DNA from: Thermoflexus sp. | GTDB lineage: Bacteria; Chloroflexota; Anaerolineae; Thermoflexales; Thermoflexaceae | Direction of reading: 5' to 3' | Length of the DNA: 31,722 bases | Assembly: GCF_034432235.1 (NCBI RefSeq) | Contig: NZ_DAOUCJ010000004.1 | Coordinates: 1-31,722 of the forward strand | In this document: positions 1 through 7,409 of the stretch, piece after piece | Layout: each line of letters opens with the position of its first letter | Position numbering within the stretch: position 1 is the stretch's first letter | The notes under the pieces: generated by a model | What the model saw: only the letters and a program-made list of their open reading frames with translations | What the model was told of the DNA's origin: nothing | The model's database searches: none | Position numbers and translations under genes: made by a program

Positions 1-1
1 G

Positions 2-268
2 GGGATCGCGGGCGTGCTGGCGCTCCTGCCCCATGGGGTTCTGGAGCTGCCCGCGGCGGGGCTGGTGCTGGCGGGGGCCCTGCGTCTGGGGCTGACGCCC
101 CTCACGCCGCCCGGCTCGCGGAGCTTGCGGGATCGGCTGGTGCTGGCCTGGGCGGACTGGCTGAAGCTGCTGCTGATCGCGATCCCCCTTCTTTTTGCTG
201 CCGCCTGGATCGAGGTGCACGTGACCCCGCGTCTTGTGCTCGGGTGGCTCGCCGGCCTGATCCGCTAA
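2..268 (+). CDS. SpoIIM / DUF95 family membrane protein, C-terminal part
   Basis: The frame is open from the window edge and ends in TAA, so only the last 88 codons are visible. The conserved SpoIIM-type segment LPHGVLELPA is followed by one hydrophobic stretch, a basic loop (GSRSLRDRL) and a final hydrophobic helix ending in AAWIEVHVTP. That Pro-His-Gly...Glu-Leu-Pro and Glu-x-x-x-Thr-Pro pattern is typical of the DUF95/SpoIIM integral membrane family. Outside endospore formers these proteins have no firm function and often sit beside an RDD or ABC-type membrane gene. The gene converges with the ECF T component, and the two stop codons are 45 bp apart. The family call is fairly secure; the function is open because the N-terminal part lies outside the window. 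Confidence 0.72.
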   Translation, partial: GIAGVLALLPHGVLELPAAGLVLAGALRLGLTPLTPPGSRSLRDRLVLAWADWLKLLLIAIPLLFAAAWIEVHVTPRLVLGWLAGLIR

Positions 269-313
269 GCCTCGCCCGGCCATCGCCTCTCGGGTTCGCC
301 CGGGAAGGCGCTC

Positions 314-1159
314 TCAGGGCGTCCAGAATCGGCCGAACCCCAGGGCCGCGGCGGCCATGGATCCGAAAAACAGCGCGGCGCTGAGCCCGAGCAGGATGAA
401 ATCGTGGCGGCGAAAGCGCAGCTCGGTCACCCATGTCCGTCGCCCCACCCCGAAGGCCCGCAGGTCCATCGCGTCGATGATGTCCTCCGCCGCCATCAGC
501 GCGTGGAGGGTCACCGGCACCACCAGGGGAGCGAGCCGGCGGATCTGGGCCAGGGGGCCGCCGCGGATGTTCTCCAGCTCATAGCCCCGAGCCCGCTGGG
601 CATCCATGGTTTGCATGGCGTCCCGTCCCAGGGTGGGGATGAAGCGGAAGGCCAGGTCCATGGCGTAAGCGATCTTATCCGGCAGACCCAGGCCCCGGAA
701 GACCACGCCGTACTGGGAGGGATCCAGGGTGTAGGGGATCAGGATGGCCGCGGTGATCACCGTCCCCATCCGGCACATCTGGCTGAGGGCGAAGAAGAGG
801 CGCTCCACCGTGATGGGAATAGCGGGGGTCCATCCGAACAGGGAGATGGGCAGGGTTAGGCGGGCCAGCAGCCGCTCCGTCTGATAGACCTCGAAGCCTC
901 CACGGCCGGTCAGGAAAGTGATGAACACGAACACGAAGGCCACGAAGCCGGTGAACAGCCAGGCCCGACGGGTTTCCCGCCAAGTCAGCCGGTTCAGCCG
1001 GAAGTAGAGGAGGGCCAGGCCCCACAGGCCCGCCAGCACCCGCACGTCCCAGAAAAAGAGGGTGGAGAGCATCAACGAGAGGGCGGCGAGCAGACGAGCC
1101 CGCGGGTCGAAGGCCTCCAGGAAGCTGCCCCGCCGTCGATAGGGCCACGTCACCAGCAC
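314..1159 (-). CDS. ecfT: ECF transporter transmembrane T component (EcfT)
   Basis: This 281-residue integral membrane protein is the T (transmembrane coupling) subunit of an energy-coupling-factor vitamin importer. It shows about five hydrophobic helices and the two coupling motifs that contact the ATPases. The first is Ala-Arg-Gly at residues 190-192 (QRARGYE). The second is a variant, Arg-Ala-Phe-Gly at 234-237 (MDLRAFG). The FDPRARLL stretch near the N terminus is also typical of the CbiQ/EcfT family. It follows the S component gene on the same strand after 34 bp, so the two are probably cotranscribed, with the fused ATPase gene further upstream. T subunits do not determine substrate, so this gene does not reveal what is imported. 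Confidence 0.9.
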   Translation of the reverse strand: MLVTWPYRRRGSFLEAFDPRARLLAALSLMLSTLFFWDVRVLAGLWGLALLYFRLNRLTWRETRRAWLFTGFVAFVFVFITFLTGRGGFEVYQTERLLARLTLPISLFGWTPAIPITVERLFFALSQMCRMGTVITAAILIPYTLDPSQYGVVFRGLGLPDKIAYAMDLAFRFIPTLGRDAMQTMDAQRARGYELENIRGGPLAQIRRLAPLVVPVTLHALMAAEDIIDAMDLRAFGVGRRTWVTELRFRRHDFILLGLSAALFFGSMAAAALGFGRFWTP

Positions 1160-1193
1160 CGGGCTCTCCTCCTCCAGACGCGGAAACCTAGGC

Positions 1194-2096
1194 TCATGCC
1201 ACCCCGGCGCCCCGGCCCAGCTGCTGCTGGAGGGCGTTATAGGCGCCCACCAGCAACGGGGTGAGGATGGCCGCGTGGAGGATGTTGGGCCCCGCCGCTG
1301 GCACGAACTCCCCCAGCAGGGCCACCGCCGGCGGGTAGCCGTTGATCCAGATGTCGGCGATGGCCGCGAAGCCGATGCCCACGATGTTGGCCACCGCGCC
1401 CCAGACGATGACCGAGGCCAGGGCGATGTTAGAGCCCAGGACGAACCGGAGGGCCACCACCAGAAGGGCTCCGATCAATGGCACCCAGCGCATCAATGGG
1501 CTGAGCGGCCCGCCGAAGAAAGGGCTCTTGACCTCCGTGGTCAACGCCCACAGGCTCAGGGCCACGCCCACAGCGGCCACGATCCCGGTGAGGAGGTTCA
1601 GCGCCCGCTCCCGTCCCAGGATCACGGGCAGGCCGGCCACCAGCCCGACGAGGCCGTTCCCGATGTCCCACGCCGGGAACACGCCCCAGCCCGTGAGGAA
1701 ATCCCCCAGGATGTTTCCTACAGCACCGGTGAAGAAACCCACCGCGGGGCCGAACACGTAACCGAAGAAGACTGGGAAGACGATCGCAGGGCGCAGCGCC
1801 ACCTGGCTCACCGAGGGAACCACGAAGACGGTGCCGTTGAATAAGTAGGAGAACACGCCGTAGAGGGCGGCCCCGATAGCCATATACACCACTTCGCGGG
1901 TGCCGATCTGCCACGCGGGGTGATCCGCCGTGGCGAAGTAAACGATATAGACCAGGACTGCGCCGATGGCCACCCAGAGGAGCCAGCCGAAGCCCTGAAG
2001 CCGTGCGCCGGACTCCCCGGTCATCCGGCTGGCCAGTCCCATCAGCAAGACCACCACGACTAGCAAAAGCAACCAGGTTAACGCCTTGCGCGCCAT
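1194..2096 (-). CDS. ECF transporter substrate-binding S component
   Basis: This 300-residue, strongly hydrophobic protein probably binds the substrate of the ECF importer encoded around it. Residues after about 75 match the S-component pattern: an Ala-Leu-Arg-Pro-Ala-Ile-Val entry, then FGYVFGPAVGFFTGAVGN, GDFLTGWG and WDIGNG. Near the C terminus lie further glycine-rich helices (GIGFAAIADIW, GPNILHAAIL). I chose the ATG at 2096 because GGAGGG lies 4 bases upstream. A second in-frame ATG at 2108 has no ribosome binding site. The extra N-terminal helices make it longer than the usual S component of about 180-220 residues. It most resembles the broad ECF-ribofla_trS/YkoE-like group, but the substrate (thiamine precursor, riboflavin, cobalamin or other) cannot be read from the sequence, and no recognised riboswitch precedes it. 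Confidence 0.82.
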   Translation of the reverse strand: MARKALTWLLLLVVVVLLMGLASRMTGESGARLQGFGWLLWVAIGAVLVYIVYFATADHPAWQIGTREVVYMAIGAALYGVFSYLFNGTVFVVPSVSQVALRPAIVFPVFFGYVFGPAVGFFTGAVGNILGDFLTGWGVFPAWDIGNGLVGLVAGLPVILGRERALNLLTGIVAAVGVALSLWALTTEVKSPFFGGPLSPLMRWVPLIGALLVVALRFVLGSNIALASVIVWGAVANIVGIGFAAIADIWINGYPPAVALLGEFVPAAGPNILHAAILTPLLVGAYNALQQQLGRGAGVA

Positions 2097-2108
2097 GGCT
2101 CCCTCCAT

Positions 2109-2343
2109 CGGTAGGGATAGGATGTATGCGGCTCGGCTCTGACCCGGAAGACGAGATGGCCTCCCCTTCCTTAATAAATAGTCAGCAGGTGGGCGACAGC
2201 CCGATTTCCCCCCATCCCCTCTCTGAAACGGGGAGGGGAGATTTTAGGCTCCCCCTTCCCTCGTAGGGAAGGGGGCCGGGGGGTGAGGTCCAAGGATCCC
2301 CTCCCCGTGGTCCTTATTTTAGCTTGAAGGGGATGCGCCCGGC
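2109..2343. other. Gap between the S-component and fused ATPase genes
   Basis: These 235 bases separate two genes of one transporter on the same strand, which is long for an operon gap. I see no coding frame in it. Its main content is a G/C-tract palindrome (listed separately) and an AT-rich patch near 2168-2182. The S and T genes may therefore have their own promoter or depend on partial read-through. Confidence 0.5.
2210..2288. repeat. REP-like palindromic element of C/G tracts
   Basis: A perfect 10-bp stem, CCCCCTTCCC (2251-2260) with GGGAAGGGGG (2266-2275) around a TCGTA loop, is preceded by a smaller C4/G4 palindrome (2215-2239). On the minus strand it is preceded by the string CCTCACCCCCCGGCCCC. 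That layout resembles the short extragenic palindromes scattered in many high-GC Chloroflexota genomes (family knowledge). It may act as a transcript-stabilising or terminating hairpin within the ECF operon. Only one copy lies in this window, so repetitiveness is inferred. Confidence 0.5.
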
Positions 2344-3996
2344 TTAAGCCAGAGGAGACGGCGGGTTCCCCTGAAGGAGCTCTGCCAGCCGCTCGGCCCG
2401 CTGGAATCGTCCGGTTCGAGGCAGATGCTGGCGGTTGGCCTCCAGCAGGGAGGTGGGAACCAGCCGTCCCCGCCGCATCACTTCGGGATCCGAGAAGACC
2501 GTCTCCGCAGGGCCGTCCGCAAGGAGCCGGCCTTCTGCCACGACCCAGACCCGGTTGGCGAACGAGAGCGCCAGATCCAGATCGTGGGTGATGAAGACCA
2601 GGGCGTCCACCGCCTGGGCTGGACCAAAGGCGATCTCGGCGATCGCATCCATCAATCGCATATATGCCCGGTAATCCTGCCCCGCCGTCGGCTCATCCAT
2701 GACCAGGATCCGGCTGCGCATGCTGAGCACCGAGGCGATGGTCACCCGCTTCTGCTGGCCGAAACTCAATGCCCAGGGTGAGGAACGCGCCTGATCCAGC
2801 AGCCCCACCAGCTCCAGCGCCCATCGCACATTCGTTTCGATCTCCTGAGGGGGGTGACCCAGGTTGCGCGGCCCGAAGGCCACCTCCTCCCATACGGTGG
2901 GGGCGAAGAGCATCTGGCTGGGGCTCTGGAACACATACCCGATGGTGCGGGCAATCTCCGCCACCGTCTGCTCGCGCGTGGTTTTCTTCCCCACCCACAC
3001 CCGACCCCGGCGGGGCTTCAGCAATCCCATCGCCAGTTTCAGCAAGGTGGTCTTGCCGGCCCCGTTGGGCCCCAGGATCGCCAGGCTGTCCCCTTTCCGG
3101 ATTTCCGCGTGGATCTCATGCACAACATCCGGTCCGTCGCCGTAGCCAAAAGAGACGTTCTCGAAGACCACCAAGGGTGGAGCGGCGGGAGAGGCGGGCG
3201 GGATCTCCACCGCGGGCTTCTTATATCCGCGAACGGCCGGCCAGCGGCGCAACCAGACCGGAAAGGGAACCTTGACCGTTGTGGGATCCACACGTTCGAA
3301 GAATGCCTCCGGATCCCCATCGAAGGCCAGGCGTCCTTCCTCCAGGTAGAGCACCCGGTTCGGGTGGGCGTTCATCGCATCCTCCACCCGGTGCTCCACC
3401 AGCAGCACGGTATGGCCTTCCCGGTGAAGCTGACGGAAGAGGACCAGCGCGTCCTGAGCGCTCTGGGGATCCAGGGAGGCCAGGGGCTCATCCAGAAGGA
3501 GGATCCGAGGCGCCATGGCCAGGACGCCGGCGAGGGCCACGCGTTGCTTCTCTCCTCCGGAAAGCTGAAAGGTCGGTCGATCCCGCAGATGGGCGATCCC
3601 CAGGGCATGCAGGACCTCATCCACCCGCTCCAGGATCCGGGAGCGAGGCCAGCCCAGGTTCTCCAGCCCGAAGGCGACGTCATGGAGGACATCGGCGGCT
3701 ACGATCTGGCGTTCCGGATCCTGAAGCAAAGTGCCCACCTGCTGGGAGAGCCGGGCCAGCGGCCATGTGCGAGGATCCAGCCCGCCGATCCGGATGGCCC
3801 CTTGAAGCTCCCCCTTGTAGCTTCGAGGGATCAGGCCGTTCAGCGCCCGCAGCAGGGTGCTCTTCCCGCACCCGCTGGGCCCGGCGATCAGGACCATTTC
3901 CCCCTCTTCGACCGAAAAGGAGATCCCCTGCACCGCCGGCCGGGGCCGCGCCGCATAGCGGAAGGTGAAATCGTGAACCTCCAGGATCGGAGCCAT
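2344..3996 (-). CDS. ECF transporter fused ATPase (EcfA-EcfA' tandem)
   Basis: This 550-residue protein carries two complete ABC ATPase domains and so supplies both nucleotide-binding sites of the ECF importer. Domain 1 has Walker A GPSGCGKST at residues 39-47, signature LSGGE at 145-149 and Walker B LLLDEP ending near 171. Domain 2 has Walker A GPNGAGKTT at 309-317, a degenerate signature LSFGQQ at 410-415 in place of LSGGQ, and MDEPTAGQD around 433-441. A proline-rich linker of about 30 residues near 250-275 joins them. Fused A subunits of this type are known (YkoD-like). The ATG follows AGGAG. The gene is divergent from the aminotransferase across a 247-bp gap. The S and T genes downstream complete a dedicated (group I) ECF cassette. 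Confidence 0.92.
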   Translation of the reverse strand: MAPILEVHDFTFRYAARPRPAVQGISFSVEEGEMVLIAGPSGCGKSTLLRALNGLIPRSYKGELQGAIRIGGLDPRTWPLARLSQQVGTLLQDPERQIVAADVLHDVAFGLENLGWPRSRILERVDEVLHALGIAHLRDRPTFQLSGGEKQRVALAGVLAMAPRILLLDEPLASLDPQSAQDALVLFRQLHREGHTVLLVEHRVEDAMNAHPNRVLYLEEGRLAFDGDPEAFFERVDPTTVKVPFPVWLRRWPAVRGYKKPAVEIPPASPAAPPLVVFENVSFGYGDGPDVVHEIHAEIRKGDSLAILGPNGAGKTTLLKLAMGLLKPRRGRVWVGKKTTREQTVAEIARTIGYVFQSPSQMLFAPTVWEEVAFGPRNLGHPPQEIETNVRWALELVGLLDQARSSPWALSFGQQKRVTIASVLSMRSRILVMDEPTAGQDYRAYMRLMDAIAEIAFGPAQAVDALVFITHDLDLALSFANRVWVVAEGRLLADGPAETVFSDPEVMRRGRLVPTSLLEANRQHLPRTGRFQRAERLAELLQGNPPSPLA

Positions 3997-4110
3997 TCTG
4001 GGATGCTCCTGTGCCCGCGCTTCGTCCCCTTTGGATCCCCGATTCGGGCCTCACTGCACAGGCCCTCTGTTGCAGCAGATTTTAACACAACAGGTTGCGC
4101 GATCGGTTCC

Positions 4111-4138
4111 CCGGAGAAACCTCTGGAGTCATCTCCGG
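4111..4138. promoter_or_regulatory. Inverted repeat in the divergent ECF/aminotransferase gap
   Basis: CCGGAGA (4111-4117) and TCTCCGG (4132-4138) form a 7-bp perfect inverted repeat around 14 bases, midway between two divergent genes. On the minus strand a TAAAAT box (4084-4079) lies just downstream, without a convincing -35. The repeat could be an operator or a hairpin in either leader. It matches no riboswitch I recognise. Confidence 0.3.
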
Positions 4139-4243
4139 CCCCAAGAAAAGCATGGCCGGAGGAGTTGCCTGCTGGATGTTTCCTCATCATAATCGGGGTG
4201 GAAGCCGGACCCCTGAACGCTTCACCGGAAACAGGAGGCCCTT

Positions 4244-5428
4244 ATGCGGCTGGCGCAGCGGATGTTCCGATTGGGCACGGAGACGGCCTTTGAGGTGCTG
4301 GCGCGGGCGAAGGCCCTGGAGGCCCAGGGCCGGGAGATCATCCATCTGGAAATCGGGGAGCCGGATTTCGACACCCCCGCTCACATCAAGGCCGCCGCCG
4401 TGCGGGCGCTGGACGAGGGGTATACTCACTACACTCCCGCGGCTGGGATCCCCGCCCTGCGGGAGGCCATCGCCGATTATATCCGTCGCACCCGGGGCAT
4501 CCCGGTCGGGCCGGAGAACGTGGTGGTGGTCCCCGGGGGGAAGCCGATCATGTTCTTCGCCATCCTCGCCCTGGTGGAGGAGGGCGATGAGGTGATCTAT
4601 CCCAATCCGGGTTTCCCCATCTATGAGTCCATGATCCGTTTTGTGGGGGGGCGGCCGGTGCCCCTGCGGCTGCGGATGGAGAACGAGTTCCGCGTCGATG
4701 TGGAGGAGCTGGCCCGCCTCATCACCCCCCGCACCCGCATGCTCATCCTGAACTCCCCGGCCAACCCCACGGGGGGCGTCCTCACCCGGGAGGACTTGGC
4801 GGCCATCGCGGAGCTGTGTCTGGAACACGATCTGGTGGTGCTTTCCGATGAGATCTACAGTCGCATCCTGTATGAGGGGGAGCACATCAGCATCGCCAGC
4901 TTCCCGGGGATGCGGGAGCGGACGATTATTCTGGATGGGTTCAGCAAGACGTATGCCATGACCGGATGGCGGCTGGGGTATGGGGTGATGCCCGAGCCCC
5001 TGGCGGAGGCCGTGACGCGGCTGATGATCAACTCCAACTCTTGCACCGCCGCCTTCACCCAGATCGCCGGGATCGCGGCGTTGACCGGCCCCCAGGACGA
5101 GGTCGACCGGATGGTGGCGGCTTTCCGGGAGCGGCGGGAGGTGATCGTGGAGGGGCTCAACCGCATCCCCGGCTTCCGCTGCCTCAAGCCGAAGGGCGCC
5201 TTCTACGCTTTCCCCAATATCGAGGGGACCGGGATGTCCTCCCGGGAGCTGGCCGCCTATCTGCTGGAGGAGGCCGGGGTCGCCGTGCTCTCGGGAACGG
5301 CCTTCGGAGAATATGGGGAGGGCTTCCTGCGCCTCTCCTTCGCCAACTCCGTGGAAAACATCCACAAAGCCCTGGAGCGCATCGAGAAAGCCATCCGCCG
5401 CCTCCCGGTGCGGGTGGCGGCTTCCTGA
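4244..5428 (+). CDS. PLP-dependent class I/II aminotransferase (aspartate aminotransferase-like)
   Basis: This 394-residue soluble enzyme belongs to fold-type I PLP aminotransferases, subgroup I-gamma-like (AspB/AlaT relatives). Visible family features are the N-terminal LEIGEPDFDTP, the tyrosine-rich YTHYTPAAG, SPANPTGG around 171-178, the Asp-Glu-x-Tyr PLP-pyridine contact at 202-205, the Schiff-base lysine K235 in FSKTYAMTGWRLGY, and the substrate-carboxylate arginine region near the C terminus (FLRLSF). An AGGAGG site lies 5 bases before the ATG. The enzyme probably transfers an amino group between an L-amino acid and 2-oxoglutarate or pyruvate. The exact substrate cannot be told, because aspartate, alanine and aromatic enzymes share these motifs. 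It stands alone, with a terminator just downstream. Confidence 0.9.
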   Translation: MRLAQRMFRLGTETAFEVLARAKALEAQGREIIHLEIGEPDFDTPAHIKAAAVRALDEGYTHYTPAAGIPALREAIADYIRRTRGIPVGPENVVVVPGGKPIMFFAILALVEEGDEVIYPNPGFPIYESMIRFVGGRPVPLRLRMENEFRVDVEELARLITPRTRMLILNSPANPTGGVLTREDLAAIAELCLEHDLVVLSDEIYSRILYEGEHISIASFPGMRERTIILDGFSKTYAMTGWRLGYGVMPEPLAEAVTRLMINSNSCTAAFTQIAGIAALTGPQDEVDRMVAAFRERREVIVEGLNRIPGFRCLKPKGAFYAFPNIEGTGMSSRELAAYLLEEAGVAVLSGTAFGEYGEGFLRLSFANSVENIHKALERIEKAIRRLPVRVAAS

Positions 5429-5466
5429 GCTCCAGCTTGGGGAATCCCCCTTCCTGGCCCACAGCG

Positions 5467-5512
5467 GGTGAGCGGGGCACCCCGGGTGTCCCGCTCACCG
5501 ATATACGTTTTA
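5467..5512 (+). terminator. Rho-independent-type terminator after the aminotransferase
   Basis: The arm GGTGAGCGGGGCAC (5467-5480) pairs with GTGTCCCGCTCACC (5486-5499) with a single G-U wobble, giving a 14-bp stem. A short T-rich run (CGTTTTA) begins a few bases after it. The stem is strong and the U tract modest. Confidence 0.65.
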
Positions 5513-5609
5513 ACTGAAGCCCGTGAAACACCCGCTGCGAGATCCCCCAACCCGATCGAGCCAGACGATCGACTCCGGATTCTTCTCAGGAGAACGCCGC
5601 CTTCCGCCG

Positions 5610-6224
5610 CTACGGGGATATATGCGATCGGACGCCTGTCATCTTCCTTATGGCAGTGGAGAGAATTTCATCGAAAGGTAGCTCATCGGCGGTGGCTGGT
5701 CCCTCCCCTGCCCGAAGCATTCCCACAACCGTTAAGAATTTCCCACGTACCCCGACAAACCAGTAAGCGATTCCCGCAGGATCCCTGGCCTCGACACGCC
5801 GGCCTTTAAACCCAGCCAGAGCGCTTTCATGGATCACAGAGGTAGTGCGGGCCAAAGCGGAACGGGGGAATGCATCCCGCCACCGCTCATAAGCCGCTGT
5901 GGCCTCCTTCTCATCGCTGTATTGATAGACCAGATGGGCTACTGCCCGGGGGTGGGGGTAAGTATAAATGACAAAATACCCTCCAGCCATGTTTTCATAA
6001 TCCGCAGGTAAACCCAGGAACTCCGCGCCTTCTTTTGCAAACTCGGGAGCGTTTTGGGCCTCTTCGCACTCAACTTCTTTACACAAAGGCAGATCCTCTG
6101 TATGAAGGACAAACTTCTCTAGGGGGACCGGTTTAGAAGATATAACAGTGGCTCGCATCGTCCAGGCTGTCAGCACAATGGCGACCAGGGCGAGGCCTTT
6201 AAACATTATACTATTTTTTCGCAT
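5610..6224 (-). CDS. Exported hypothetical protein with an N-terminal membrane anchor
   Basis: I do not recognise this 204-residue protein. It starts with basic residues and a hydrophobic segment (about residues 8-22), consistent with a signal anchor or an uncleaved signal peptide; no lipobox cysteine is present. Two cysteines (around 48 and 53, LCKEVEC) follow. The rest looks like a globular alpha/beta domain rich in Tyr, Trp and Ala (YFVIYTYPHP, AYERWRDAFP, YWFVGVRGKF). The ATG at 6224 has AAGGAG six bases upstream. The gene lies in an AT-richer island and has no functional partner nearby. Its codons look coding, and the clear ribosome binding site supports a real gene. Function is unknown; it may be an extracytoplasmic domain protein. 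Confidence 0.7.
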   Translation of the reverse strand: MRKNSIMFKGLALVAIVLTAWTMRATVISSKPVPLEKFVLHTEDLPLCKEVECEEAQNAPEFAKEGAEFLGLPADYENMAGGYFVIYTYPHPRAVAHLVYQYSDEKEATAAYERWRDAFPRSALARTTSVIHESALAGFKGRRVEARDPAGIAYWFVGVRGKFLTVVGMLRAGEGPATADELPFDEILSTAIRKMTGVRSHISP

Positions 6225-6279
6225 TTTTTACTCCTTATAAAAATCTTGGATATTTTCAAAAACCTTTAATTTGGTTGAT

Positions 6280-6654
6280 TTAGTTAATCCAACATACAGC
6301 TGAATAATTACCTATATTTCGGCGATCGGGCTTAAAAGGATCTATCCACCAGCTGTATGGCACGCCGAGCTTGGATACTGGAGATTGTAGCCACCAGGTC
6401 CATTGATCAATACAGCCGTGGCTACTGGAGCATGTATCCGTATATCCCCCAGAGCCGTGATATTGCTGCTGGTGACAATACGGAAGAAGCCACACAGCCA
6501 GTTTGTGAGGTCTTCCGCCGCTCCACACATCTTCCCACTGATCCGCATAGACTCTGGCCCACCACAATGGCTGAGGCGTGGAATCCTTACCGGTTCCTGT
6601 CAAACCTCGATTGAATATCATGTTTGTATTGAAATGTAATATCTCTGTTGTCAT
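6280..6654 (-). CDS. Small tryptophan- and cysteine-rich hypothetical protein, possibly frameshifted at its start
   Basis: This frame encodes 124 residues with unusually many Trp (about ten), Tyr, Gly and Ser, and four Cys, for example WWARVYADQWEDVW and CIDQWTWWLQSP. I recognise no family. The composition suggests a small secreted or surface protein, or a peptide toxin precursor, but no signal peptide is present from the ATG at 6654, which also lacks a ribosome binding site. A better start (ATG at 6694, after AGGGG) opens another frame, MRNVILILGF, which would join this one if a single T were removed from the TTTTT run near 6657-6662. The gene may therefore be broken or misread at a homopolymer. 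Local GC is well below the window average. Confidence 0.35.
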   Translation of the reverse strand: MTTEILHFNTNMIFNRGLTGTGKDSTPQPLWWARVYADQWEDVWSGGRPHKLAVWLLPYCHQQQYHGSGGYTDTCSSSHGCIDQWTWWLQSPVSKLGVPYSWWIDPFKPDRRNIGNYSAVCWIN

Positions 6655-6740
6655 ATAAAAAGCCTAAAATTAAAATCACGTTCCTCATGGATTCATCCCC
6701 TGTATCAAGCTCTTGTTGGTCTTCCTGAATGGTGTTTCCT

Positions 6741-6769
6741 AGTTTATCGGGCATAACATTTCCTGTCAA
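6741..6769 (-). promoter_or_regulatory. Sigma-A-type promoter upstream of the tryptophan-rich small gene
   Basis: On the minus strand TTGACA (6769-6764) is followed by 17 bases and TAAACT (6746-6741). The -35 is perfect and the -10 matches at four of six positions. It points at the small gene ending at 6280. Two direct repeats sit immediately upstream. Confidence 0.5.
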
Positions 6770-6811
6770 CTGTGGAAATCCCCAGGGATCAACCTGTGGA
6801 AATCCCCAGGG
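6770..6811. repeat. Two direct copies of an 18-bp sequence, period 24 bp
   Basis: CTGTGGAAATCCCCAGGG occurs at 6770-6787 and again, identically, at 6794-6811. The copies abut the -35 box of the minus-strand promoter at 6741-6769. The placement suggests a pair of activator-binding sites, although a chance local duplication is possible. Two copies are too few for a CRISPR array. Confidence 0.6.
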
Positions 6812-7050
6812 TCCTATGCGGAATCATCCATTCGTTTTGCTTTTTTCTCTGTTGTAGCTACGACATGTGGTGTGATCTCTAATTTCACTTCTGTATTCGT
6901 CCCGTAATGCCCAACTGGACCGCAATTTCCCTGCTGGTTCCATGGGCGACCAAATCTGGGCTCCCTATCTTCAGGTAGCCTTCACCGGGCCATCGCTTTC
7001 GAGCACCTCATGGACGCCGTGCGATCCCCGGGAGGTGATGGGGGAAGGTT
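6812..7050. other. Region with no recognised gene
   Basis: No frame here looks coding, and I see no RNA gene or strong hairpin. Base composition shifts from the AT-richer island back to the high-GC background near 6950. Confidence 0.4.
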
Positions 7051-7302
7051 TCACCGCTCGGTAGGGTCCGTCGCGAATGGCTCCAGCCCGAAGTCTTCCA
7101 TGTGCCCGAAGAAAGAGGGGCCGTTGATCTGAAACCGGCTCGCGAAATCTTCCCAGGACATGTGGACCTGAGCCTGGAAGCTCGGATGGCGGTAGACCAG
7201 GGATCCGGTCACATCCACCAGGAACACCCGCGGGTCCTGCAGGATCCGTCGATAGGCCTCGGCTTCGTTTCCAAATGCTTCTGATTGCCCGCAACGGATT
7301 GC
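7051..7302 (-). pseudogene. C-terminal remnant of an unidentified gene
   Basis: A minus-strand frame without a plausible start codon runs from a stop at 7303-7305 to TGA at 7051-7053. It encodes about 83 residues that read like real protein: EAYRRILQDPRVFLVDVTGS, then VYRHPSFQAQV, SWEDFASRFQ and FFGHMEDFGLEPF. Third-codon positions are G/C-rich like the neighbours. The upstream part seems lost. The DNA just before it contains an exact 13-bp tandem duplication (7335-7347 and 7348-7360), a length that changes frame. I do not recognise the family. It most likely represents a decayed gene tail left downstream of the CapA-like gene. Confidence 0.5.
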
Positions 7303-7334
7303 TCACAACGTCCTCCGGGGGGAGCTCGCGCTGG

Positions 7335-7360
7335 ACCGCTCGTGGCAACCGCTCGTGGCA
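7335..7360. repeat. Exact tandem duplication of 13 bp
   Basis: ACCGCTCGTGGCA occurs twice head to tail (7335-7347, 7348-7360). A duplication of this length shifts frame. It lies between the stop of the CapA-like gene and the gene remnant at 7051-7302. Confidence 0.7.
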
Positions 7361-7409
7361 TAGCCCGCCGATCCATCCCCTGCCTGACGCCGCTGGAAGC
7401 CCCCAGACG

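Noticed and set aside
2854..4293. Long plus-strand frame opposite the fused ECF ATPase
   Set aside because: Antisense to two intact ABC ATPase domains; no motifs of its own.
6342..6548. A 68-codon minus-strand frame overlapping the Trp-rich gene
   Set aside because: The alternative frame has more coding-like composition and is longer; this one has no ribosome binding site.
6770..6811. CRISPR array
   Set aside because: Only two repeats, separated by six bases, so there is no spacer of usual length.
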